This document shows, one piece after another, positions 1-5,035 of a DNA stretch of 5,035 nucleotides (its first letter is position 1; each line of letters starts with the position of its first letter). The notes under the pieces were generated by a model. It ran no database searches. It had not been told where the DNA came from and saw only the letters and a list, made by a program, of their open reading frames with translations. This stretch comes from Saprospiraceae bacterium (GTDB taxonomy: Bacteria > Bacteroidota > Bacteroidia > Chitinophagales > Saprospiraceae). A program made the translations under genes and the position numbers. The DNA is taken from the NCBI GenBank assembly GCA_007134625.1, contig SLKL01000208.1:1-5035 (forward strand), given 5' to 3'.

Positions 1-1
1 G

Positions 2-64
2 GCTCTTATCGTCTACAACTTTGAATGGATCCTCAAAAAAATCAAGAAGGTCCGGTTTTTATGA
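2..64 (+). CDS. Possible C-terminal tail of an unidentified protein (partial)
   Basis: An open frame enters from the left edge and ends at a TGA at 62-64. It would give 20 residues, ALIVYNFEWILKKIKKVRFL, a hydrophobic and aromatic start followed by a Lys/Arg-rich end. Such a tail is plausible for a membrane-associated or nucleic-acid-binding protein, but it is too short to assign to a family. The main support is position: the AT-rich non-coding stretch begins right after this stop. The same bases read on the minus strand, in the same codon register, also give a protein-like acidic peptide (KPDLLDFFEDPFKVVDDKS), but that frame is closed by a TAA immediately upstream and has no usual start codon. 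Low confidence; sequence to the left of the window would settle it. Confidence 0.3.
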   Translation, partial: ALIVYNFEWILKKIKKVRFL

Positions 65-332
65 GCAGGTTAGGTGTTTATGGGCGAAACCATGAAGTTT
101 ACAATTAAAAAACTACGTGTGAGGTCTTATAGCTTTTATTAGTTTCATTAGTTAAAATAAAAAATCTGACAAAATCTTATTGATTGATTTTCAATTTGTT
201 AAAAGATTAATTTAGGATTAAATTTTTAATGCATTCTTTTATCTCATAGCCAATAAAAACTAAATATAAGAAATAACAAATCTAAAATCGCATATCGGTG
301 TTCCTTGTTCGTAAATCAAAATTAAATTTAAA
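65..332. other. AT-rich intergenic region with no recognised gene
   Basis: About 270 bases before methylglyoxal synthase contain no sustained open frame on either strand; stop codons are frequent in all frames. The stretch from about 120 to 332 is visibly richer in A and T than the coding DNA around it. It probably carries the promoter of the downstream gene, but I could not find a clean Bacteroidota pair (TTTG plus TAnnTTTG). The closest -7-like strings, at 130-137 (TAGCTTTT) and 191-198 (TCAATTTG), each miss one fixed base and lack a well-spaced partner. I saw no tRNA, riboswitch fold or terminator hairpin with a T run. Confidence 0.6.
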
Positions 333-710
333 ATGACCGTAGCAATAATTGCCCATGATGGCAAAAAAGCAGATATGGTTTCATTTCTGCTCAATTACAG
401 AGAGATACTGGATAAAATTGAATTGGTAGCAACGAGGACTACCGGTGGGTTGGTAGAAAAAGCAGGACTGCAGGTAATAAAACTGCTTTCGGGACCTATC
501 GGTGGAGATGCACAAATCGCAGCTATGGCGGCAGAAAAGAAAATCGATCTGATTATTTTTTTCAGGGATCCTCTTGATAAACACCCACACGAACCGGATG
601 TGCAAATGCTGATGAGAATTTGCGATGTTCACAACATACCATTAGCCACCAACCCTGCTTCTGCTGAACTCATGTTTACTGAACTTGTTCGAAGGAAATC
701 AAAAAACTAA
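333..710 (+). CDS. mgsA: Methylglyoxal synthase
   Basis: This cytoplasmic enzyme converts dihydroxyacetone phosphate to methylglyoxal and inorganic phosphate, a bypass of lower glycolysis that frees phosphate when sugar phosphates build up. The 125-residue product is the MGS-like domain alone, shorter than the 152-residue E. coli enzyme because it lacks the N- and C-terminal extensions. Family landmarks are clear: AHDGKK at 7-12 (His8 and Lys12 match E. coli His19 and Lys23), the T-x-T-T loop at 34-37, LSGPIGGD at 52-59 with the catalytic Asp59 (E. coli Asp71), FFRDPLDKHPHEPDVQ at 76-91 with Asp79, His86 and Asp89 (E. coli Asp91, His98, Asp101), and NIPLATNPA at 101-109. One residue is odd: the loop reads ATRTTG, with Arg35 where E. 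coli has Gly46. The ATG at 333 is the only sensible start, because an in-frame TAA lies at 312-314. No Shine-Dalgarno site is present; the leader is A/T-rich. Cytidine deaminase follows 56 bases later on the same strand, so co-transcription is possible, though the two functions are unrelated. Confidence 0.95.
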   Translation: MTVAIIAHDGKKADMVSFLLNYREILDKIELVATRTTGGLVEKAGLQVIKLLSGPIGGDAQIAAMAAEKKIDLIIFFRDPLDKHPHEPDVQMLMRICDVHNIPLATNPASAELMFTELVRRKSKN

Positions 711-766
711 ATTCGGTCTGATTTTTGCTGTATCAATTTTCACCTGTTAACTCAACTGAACGGGAG

Positions 767-1261
767 ATGTGTAAATCAAACTTTTTAAAGAGCAGAGAAA
801 TCAGCTACAAGCACTACCCCACTATCGAAGATCTCGATAAAGGAGATCGTGATTTAGTTGCAACTGCGTTCCAATATGCTCAATCAGCTTACGCCCCGTA
901 TTCATCATTTCATGTTGGAGCGGTTTTGCGTTTAGGGAATGGTCAATTAATCAAGGGGGTAAATCAGGAAAATGCATCCTACCCTGCCGGACTATGTGCT
1001 GAACGTGTTGCACTTTTCTCTGCGGGAGCTCAATACCCCGACAACCCTATTGAAGTATTAGCTGTCTGTGCGGACAATCCAAACAAGAAATTAACTCAAC
1101 CTGTATTCCCATGTGGCTTTTGCATTCAGGTAATGCTTGAATTTGAATACCGCCAAAAAAGTCCGATAAGAATATTGATCGGAAACCCGGATACTGCTAT
1201 TGTAGAATTTGAAAGCGCATCCCTGCTAATGCCGTTTTCGTTTGATCCAGAACAGCTTTAA
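767..1261 (+). CDS. cdd: Cytidine deaminase
   Basis: This cytoplasmic pyrimidine-salvage enzyme deaminates cytidine and deoxycytidine to uridine and deoxyuridine. With the ATG at 767 the protein is 164 residues, close to other Bacteroidota homologues and somewhat longer than the Bacillus enzyme at its N terminus. The core starts with AYAPYSSFHVGAVL at 41-54. The substrate-binding NQEN lies at 66-69, the first zinc motif CAER at 77-80 (Cys77 ligand, Glu79 proton shuttle), and the second, PCGFC, at 115-119 (Cys116 and Cys119 ligands). The end, LLMPFSFDPEQL, matches the family's usual LLPxxF-type tail. Three cysteine ligands mark it as the small homotetrameric class, not the dimeric E. coli class. 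The second motif reads CGFCIQV where the family usually has CGACRQV. The frame is open back to a TTG at 725, which would add 14 residues with no family support, so I prefer the ATG. A GGGAG at 762-766 touches that ATG and is too close to act as a ribosome-binding site. The gene converges on kdsB with four bases between stops. Confidence 0.93.
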   Translation: MCKSNFLKSREISYKHYPTIEDLDKGDRDLVATAFQYAQSAYAPYSSFHVGAVLRLGNGQLIKGVNQENASYPAGLCAERVALFSAGAQYPDNPIEVLAVCADNPNKKLTQPVFPCGFCIQVMLEFEYRQKSPIRILIGNPDTAIVEFESASLLMPFSFDPEQL

Positions 1262-1265
1262 GTTT

Positions 1266-2024
1266 TTAGTCCAAAAATAATTCCCGAGCTGAAATCAGAT
1301 CACTTTCGGTATCAATACCGATACTTTCCCAGAGGGCACTTTCCACTATACCTATATCGTAACCATATTCCATCCACCTGAGCTGCTCCAGGTTTTCTGA
1401 CTTTTCAAGGCAGCCCCGATCGAGGGAAGAAATATCCTGCAACACTGAATTACTGTAAGCATAAACTCCAATATGTCTGTAAAATGCAGCTTGATTGATC
1501 CAGTCCTCTTCCGGTATATCACGAACAAAAGGAATAACAGATCTACTAAAATACAGTGCCTTACCTAACCTGTCAAAAACTACTTTCACAGCATTCGGAG
1601 AAAACAATTCCTGTCTGTTGACTATTGGGCTCGCAAGGGTTCCTACCTCAAAAAATCCCTCCTGCATCATATCAATCAACTCTTCCATCCCTTCCCAGTT
1701 AGTAATAATTTCATCACCCTGAACATTTACCAGTAATTCATTACCCTCGAGCTGTCTCGCTACCTCAGCACAGCGATCAGTACCGCTAAGATGATTTGGG
1801 GAAGTCATAAAAACTTCGGCACCGAGGGACTCTGCCAAAATGTGAATAGATCTGTGATCAGTCGCAATAATCACCCGATCAAAAAAGTTACTGTCCCGTA
1901 CGTTTTCATAAACCCGTTGCAAAAGACATTTGGTCCCGATATTGATAAGGGGCTTGCCGGGCAACCTCATGGATTCATAGCGGGCAGGAATAATGGCAAC
2001 TACAGGAGAATTTTTTTTCCACAT
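1266..2024 (-). CDS. kdsB: 3-deoxy-manno-octulosonate cytidylyltransferase (CMP-Kdo synthetase)
   Basis: The enzyme joins CTP and Kdo to give CMP-Kdo plus pyrophosphate, activating Kdo for transfer to lipid A in the lipopolysaccharide inner core; it acts in the cytoplasm. The 252-residue length is typical. Motifs in order: the nucleotide-binding VVAIIPARYESMRLPGKPL at 8-26, IIATDHRSI at 52-60, SGTDRCAEV at 80-88, VNVQGDE at 99-105, YFSRSVIPF at 158-166, FYRHIGVYAY at 181-190, LEKSENLEQLRWMEYGYDI at 206-224 and GIDTESDL at 236-243. Asp104 and Asp238 correspond to the magnesium-binding aspartates of the family. The usual proline after QGDE is Ile106 here, a mild departure that leaves the metal ligand intact. 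The ATG (CAT at 2022-2024) puts seven residues before the core, as in homologues. An A8 run (plus-strand T run at 2011-2018) covers codons 3-5. The gene is divergent from the LysM gene and convergent with cdd, so it is probably a single-gene unit. Confidence 0.96.
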   Translation of the reverse strand: MWKKNSPVVAIIPARYESMRLPGKPLINIGTKCLLQRVYENVRDSNFFDRVIIATDHRSIHILAESLGAEVFMTSPNHLSGTDRCAEVARQLEGNELLVNVQGDEIITNWEGMEELIDMMQEGFFEVGTLASPIVNRQELFSPNAVKVVFDRLGKALYFSRSVIPFVRDIPEEDWINQAAFYRHIGVYAYSNSVLQDISSLDRGCLEKSENLEQLRWMEYGYDIGIVESALWESIGIDTESDLISARELFLD

Positions 2025-2050
2025 AGATTATATATTACGATTATTTTTAA

Positions 2051-2058
2051 TATATTTG
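2051..2058 (+). promoter_or_regulatory. Candidate Bacteroidota -7 promoter element for the LysM gene
   Basis: TATATTTG is an exact match to the Bacteroidota -7 consensus TAnnTTTG. It sits 23 bases before the LysM gene's ATG, which would give a short leader of about 15-20 bases. A matching -33 TTTG or TTG at the usual spacing is not visible, since the sequence there runs into the AT-rich start of kdsB. The context (a 57-base spacer between divergent genes) requires a promoter for each side; I saw no comparable element pointing toward kdsB. Confidence 0.5.
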
Positions 2059-2081
2059 CACTCTAATCATCTTGCAAAGAA

Positions 2082-2963
2082 ATGACGAAGTTAACACGAA
2101 TCTTTTATTTGGTCTTTATTCTGACCCCTTTCTCTTTGTTGGCACAAAAAGAAATTCAGGTTTCCCTGGAAAATGACGGCAAAATCATTTATCATCATGA
2201 GGTCCAACAGGGAGAAACTTTCTTTGGAATCTCAAGGGCTTATGGTGTCAATGTAGATGAAATAATCCGAAAAAATCAGACCACGGCAGGAGCCGGTTTG
2301 TCTCCCGGAGATCGGATTATTATTCAATTTAACCCTCAGCGTATTTCATCTGCTGCTGATGAGAGGAGTCATATTTTGGTTTATGAGGTAGAGCCGGGCA
2401 CCACTCTGTTTTCAATAAGGAGGGCAAGTGGCTTGACTATTGATGAGTTAAAAAGAATGAATAGCCTAAGTTCGGCTGACCTTAGCCCGGGGCAAAGATT
2501 GGTAGTAGGATATTTTAATACTGCACCTTCCGGCTCACTTTCAAGCAGGACGACTCCTTCAGAAGTCCGGGAAGCTCCTCAAGATACTGAAATGCAAACA
2601 GAGTCCACGACTCAAACTCAGGGAACAATAGCTCATGAAGAAGTTAATCTTAAAAATCCACCGGAAACAGCCACAATAGTCGAAATGAACTATGAAGAGC
2701 AACGAGGTGTAGCTGTCTGGAATCAGGACTGGAAATCAACTACCGGATTTTATGTACTTCACAGAGATGCGCCAATAAACAGCATAATCGAAATTGAGAA
2801 TCCTATGTTTGGTAGAAAGGCCTATGGAAAAGTTTCAGGCAGAATTCCTGTCAGTCTCTATAGTTCTGACGTTATTTTGATAGTTTCTGACGCACTTGCA
2901 AGACATTTAGGTGTTATTGATCAGAGATTCTTCGTAAAAGTTAGATATTTGCAGGCTGATTAG
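2082..2963 (+). CDS. Secreted two-LysM protein with degenerate RlpA-like C-terminal barrel
   Basis: The 293-residue product is exported and probably binds peptidoglycan. A signal peptide covers about residues 1-21 (Lys/Arg-containing start, hydrophobic core, likely cleavage at LLA|QK), so the mature protein should be in the periplasm or at the envelope. Two LysM repeats follow, at about 38-82 (HHEVQQGETFFGISRAYGV to LSPGDRIII) and 99-143 (LVYEVEPGTTLFSIRRASG to LSPGQRLVV); LysM domains bind N-acetylglucosamine-containing glycans. Residues 145-205 are a Ser/Thr/Glu-rich, probably disordered linker. Residues 208-289 (RGVAVW, FYVLHRDAPINSIIEIENP, ALARHLGVID) resemble the RlpA-type double-psi beta barrel. 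The segment where RlpA lytic transglycosylases carry NDRGP reads SGRIP at 252-256, so the catalytic Asp seems lost; a structural or binding role is more likely than cell-wall cleavage (inference). The start is the first ATG after a good -7 element. The PLP-enzyme gene begins 12 bases downstream, suggesting co-transcription without an obvious functional link. Confidence 0.85.
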   Translation: MTKLTRIFYLVFILTPFSLLAQKEIQVSLENDGKIIYHHEVQQGETFFGISRAYGVNVDEIIRKNQTTAGAGLSPGDRIIIQFNPQRISSAADERSHILVYEVEPGTTLFSIRRASGLTIDELKRMNSLSSADLSPGQRLVVGYFNTAPSGSLSSRTTPSEVREAPQDTEMQTESTTQTQGTIAHEEVNLKNPPETATIVEMNYEEQRGVAVWNQDWKSTTGFYVLHRDAPINSIIEIENPMFGRKAYGKVSGRIPVSLYSSDVILIVSDALARHLGVIDQRFFVKVRYLQAD

Positions 2964-2975
2964 AAAAAGAAATAA

Positions 2976-3956
2976 ATGGAATACTTTAAAAGTATATTAG
3001 AGACCATTGGCAACACTCCACTGGTAAAGTTAAATAGTGTAATAGGTGACATACCTGCTTTGGTTATGGCCAAGGTTGAAAGTTTTAACCCGGGTCACTC
3101 TATAAAGGACAGAATGGCATTAAAAATGCTGGAAGATGCAGAGAAAGACGGGCGTATAAAACCGGGTGGAACCATTATTGAATGCACCTCAGGTAATACC
3201 GGTATGGGACTTGCTATAGCAGCAGCAGTAAAGGGCTATAAATGCATCTTCACTACTTCTGATAAACAGTCACAGGAAAAAATTGACTTACTAAGGGCCT
3301 TTGGTGCCGAGGTAATTGTCTGTCCAACCAATGTTGAGGCCGATGACCCGCAATCTTATTACTCTGTAGCGAGAAAAATTAGTGAAGAAACGCCAAACAG
3401 CTATTGGTTCAATCAATACGACAACCTTTCCAACAGACAGGCACATTATGAAACTACCGGACCTGAAATCTGGAAACAGACCGATGGAAAGATTACACAC
3501 CTTGTAGTTGGCGTTGGAACAGGAGGCACCATTTCAGGAACAGGAAGATACCTTAAAGAACAAAACCCCAAAATCAAAATCTGGGGAATTGACACTTATG
3601 GTTCCGCCTTGAAAAAATATCACGAAACCCGCGAGATTGACCCTGCGGAAATTTACTCATACATAACCGAAGGTATAGGTGAAGACATTATACCCGCCAA
3701 TGTAGATTTTGACGTAATTGATCTTTTTGAAAAAGTAACAGATAAAGACGGTGCGGTAATGACAAGAAGATTGGCGAGTGAAGAAGGGATTTTCGGAGGA
3801 TATTCCTGTGGGTCTGCTGTAGCCGGATTGGTACAATTGAAAGACCAGCTTAAAGAGGAGGATGTGGTTGTTATTATTTTACATGATCATGGCACGCGCT
3901 ATGTGAAAAAGGTTTTCAATGATCAATGGATGAGAGAAAACAACTTTTTAGATTAA
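2976..3956 (+). CDS. PLP-dependent cysteine synthase-family enzyme, cystathionine beta-synthase type
   Basis: This 326-residue cytoplasmic protein is a fold-type II PLP enzyme of the CysK/CBS group. Landmarks: IGNTPLVKLN at 11-20; SFNPGHSIKDRMA at 36-48, with Lys44 as the PLP Schiff-base lysine; TSGNTGMGLA at 71-80, the substrate and PLP loop; GVGTGGTISGTGRYL at 179-193, the phosphate-binding loop; EGIGEDIIPANVD at 232-244; and GGYSCGSA at 274-281, the region contacting the pyridine nitrogen. Several stretches look more like cystathionine beta-synthase than O-acetylserine sulfhydrylase: DKQSQEKIDLLRAFGAEV (96-113, where CysK usually has an ETMSxER-like string), NQYDNLSNRQAHYETTGPEI (146-165), and the EGIGEDIIP region. 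It would then condense serine or an activated serine with homocysteine or sulfide. There is no N-terminal heme region and no C-terminal Bateman (paired CBS) domain. Exact substrate cannot be read from sequence, so I leave the symbol blank. The A-rich 12-base gap after the LysM gene suggests a shared transcript. Confidence 0.88.
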   Translation: MEYFKSILETIGNTPLVKLNSVIGDIPALVMAKVESFNPGHSIKDRMALKMLEDAEKDGRIKPGGTIIECTSGNTGMGLAIAAAVKGYKCIFTTSDKQSQEKIDLLRAFGAEVIVCPTNVEADDPQSYYSVARKISEETPNSYWFNQYDNLSNRQAHYETTGPEIWKQTDGKITHLVVGVGTGGTISGTGRYLKEQNPKIKIWGIDTYGSALKKYHETREIDPAEIYSYITEGIGEDIIPANVDFDVIDLFEKVTDKDGAVMTRRLASEEGIFGGYSCGSAVAGLVQLKDQLKEEDVVVIILHDHGTRYVKKVFNDQWMRENNFLD

Positions 3957-3979
3957 CACTTACATTATAAACCGGGAAA

Positions 3980-4012
3980 TTGCGTTAATTATCGGAAATC
4001 AGATTAGATTCG
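3980..4012 (+). promoter_or_regulatory. Weak candidate promoter for the PorP-like gene
   Basis: In the 94-base gap after the PLP-enzyme gene, TTG at 3980-3982 is followed 22 bases later by TAGATTCG at 4005-4012, one mismatch from TAnnTTTG. This would place the start of transcription about 30 bases before the TTG start codon at 4051. Spacing is slightly long and the -7 match imperfect, so this is only a suggestion. No terminator hairpin with a T run is seen in the same gap. Confidence 0.25.
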
Positions 4013-4050
4013 CACAAGAATAAGTTAACTAACTAAAACTAGCAGGCAGA

Positions 4051-5035
4051 TTGAATCTTCAAAAAAAACTTGTAGCTGCAATTATTGCATTTTCACTCTT
4101 TCTTAGTACTGAAAAAGCGGTTTTCGCTCAGGATATACTGTACACGCAGGCATATACTTCGCCTTCTTTATTCAATCCATCATTAGCAGGGTCGTACGAT
4201 GCCCTATATCGTATTTCATTGCAACATAGAAATCAATGGAATGCTGTATTAGATAATCCATTCCGCACCTACACCCTTTCGGGGGATGCGAGATTAGAAG
4301 TGGGCAGAGATAGGAACAACAGGGATGCTTTTTCTCTGGGAGCCAATTTCATGAGTGACAAAGTCAATACCTTTGATTTCAGCAAAACAATGATTTCACT
4401 TGTAGGAGCTTTCCATAAAAATCTGAGTGGTGAAAACAAGCAGTTTTTATCGGCAGGATTTTCTATTGGTATGAACCAACAAAACATCAACTACGAAAAC
4501 ATCCGTTTTCAGGATCAATTTAACGGCACCAACGCTTTTGATTTCAATACCTCTGAATACCTTCCGCAAAATAACTTTTCCTACGCAGATGTATCTGTGG
4601 GAGCAAGCTACAGTCTAAACAACCGGAGGGGCTTTCGACTAAATGCGGGTGGAGCAATATTACATTTACTTAGTCCTAACATCTCGTTTTATAAGGATTC
4701 TTCAGAGCCGGATTATTTTGGGGAAACAGAAAACCGAATACATCGGAATTTCATAGGTCACCTCAGCGTAGAAACACCTGTTTCAGACTACGTTTGGTTA
4801 TCTCCGCGATTACTTGCATCCATTCAAGGGCCTCATCAACAGTTCTTTTTTGGGACTGGCAGTAGATTTTTATTGAACGACTCTTACAATAGCTTTTTAC
4901 ATTTTGGAGTATTCGGAAGAGTGAACAACAATCTTGACACCTATAAATTCAGAGATTTATCATTTCTAATCGGGTTTGAGATTGAGGGAATAAGTATTGG
5001 TCTGAGTTATGACCTATCACTTGATGACCTTCAAA
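4051..5035 (+). CDS. PorP/SprF-family type IX secretion-associated outer-membrane protein (3' end cut off)
   Basis: The frame is open from a TTG at 4051 to the window edge, giving 328 residues without a stop. Residues 1-26 form a signal peptide (NLQKK start, hydrophobic AAIIAFSLFL, cleavage near VFA|QD). The mature start, QDILYTQAYTSPSLFNPSLA followed by G and then SLQHRNQW, is the hallmark of the PorP/SprF family, where an xQYxxxPxxxNPAxxG-like string precedes a YRNQW-like one. The rest alternates short beta strands rich in aromatic residues and glycine (for example SLGANFMSDKV, FLSAGFSIGMNQQ, YADVSVGASYSLNN, GFRLNAGGAILHL), as expected of an outer-membrane barrel. Known members act with the type IX secretion system and gliding machinery, SprF being needed for export of the SprB adhesin; which substrate this copy serves is unknown. 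SLDDLQ at the edge resembles the strand before the family's C terminus, so probably only about 15-25 residues are missing. An in-frame TAA at 4030-4032 leaves TTG as the only start that keeps the signal peptide. Confidence 0.88.
   Translation, partial: MNLQKKLVAAIIAFSLFLSTEKAVFAQDILYTQAYTSPSLFNPSLAGSYDALYRISLQHRNQWNAVLDNPFRTYTLSGDARLEVGRDRNNRDAFSLGANFMSDKVNTFDFSKTMISLVGAFHKNLSGENKQFLSAGFSIGMNQQNINYENIRFQDQFNGTNAFDFNTSEYLPQNNFSYADVSVGASYSLNNRRGFRLNAGGAILHLLSPNISFYKDSSEPDYFGETENRIHRNFIGHLSVETPVSDYVWLSPRLLASIQGPHQQFFFGTGSRFLLNDSYNSFLHFGVFGRVNNNLDTYKFRDLSFLIGFEIEGISIGLSYDLSLDDLQ

Noticed and set aside
80..142. Small plus-strand open frame starting at ATG 80 (about 20 codons, MGETMKFTIKKLRVRSYSFY)
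   Set aside because: It is very short, has no ribosome-binding or promoter support, and lies in AT-rich intergenic DNA; there is nothing to separate it from chance.
322..331. Perfect palindrome TTAAATTTAA just before the mgsA start
   Set aside because: Ten-base A/T-only palindromes are expected by chance in such AT-rich DNA, and there is no second copy to suggest an operator.
381..632. Minus-strand open frame of 83 codons inside mgsA
   Set aside because: It lies wholly opposite a clear methylglyoxal synthase and its Cys/His/Phe-rich product has no recognisable motif.
1495..1722. Plus-strand open frame of 75 codons inside kdsB
   Set aside because: It is fully antisense to conserved KdsB coding sequence; the product is Ser/Ile-rich with no family features.
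1791..2066. Plus-strand open frame of 91 codons over the 5' half of kdsB and the divergent spacer
   Set aside because: It is antisense to the most conserved KdsB motifs, has a non-protein-like composition, and ends across the likely promoter of the LysM gene.
3291..3500. Minus-strand open frame of 69 codons inside the PLP-enzyme gene
   Set aside because: It is a shadow of a strongly conserved enzyme and has no motif of its own.
3971..3996. Possible hairpin (CCGGGAAATT...AATTATCGG) after the PLP-enzyme gene as a terminator
   Set aside because: The pairing is broken by an internal loop, the inner stem is only four A/T pairs, and no T run follows.
4269..4490. Minus-strand open frame of 73 codons inside the PorP-like gene
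   Set aside because: The plus strand reads through here as a continuous PorP/SprF-like barrel, so this is a shadow.

Overview
The window looks like ordinary chromosomal DNA from a member of the phylum Bacteroidota. Four things point there: a partial PorP/SprF-type outer-membrane gene at the right end (a family tied to type IX secretion and gliding); a LysM protein with a C-terminal barrel of the RlpA-like kind seen in this phylum; start codons with A-rich leaders instead of Shine-Dalgarno sites; and one match to the Bacteroidota -7 promoter element (TAnnTTTG) just upstream of the LysM gene. The sequence does not support a finer placement.

Layout, left to right. Bases 1-64 may hold the last codons of an unidentified plus-strand gene. 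Bases 65-332 are AT-rich and I see no gene there. Two plus-strand metabolic genes follow: methylglyoxal synthase (mgsA, 333-710) and a tetramer-type cytidine deaminase (cdd, best start 767, end 1261). The cytidine deaminase gene meets the CMP-Kdo synthetase gene kdsB (minus strand, 1266-2024) end to end with only four bases between their stop codons. A 57-base divergent spacer separates kdsB from a plus-strand run: a secreted two-LysM protein with a degenerate RlpA-like barrel (2082-2963), a PLP-dependent cystathionine beta-synthase/cysteine synthase-family enzyme 12 bases later (2976-3956), and, after a 94-base gap, a PorP/SprF-family protein that starts with TTG at 4051 and runs off the right edge.

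The genes do not form one obvious pathway. mgsA is a bypass of lower glycolysis, cdd is pyrimidine salvage, kdsB activates Kdo for lipopolysaccharide, the LysM and PorP-like proteins belong to the envelope, and the PLP enzyme is sulfur amino acid metabolism. I found no CRISPR array, mobile element, tRNA, rRNA or defence module, and no convincing sign of a new system. The points most worth a second look are residue-level: an Arg in place of Gly in the phosphate-binding loop of methylglyoxal synthase, the apparent loss of the RlpA catalytic Asp in the LysM protein, and the unusual zinc-site neighbours in the cytidine deaminase.
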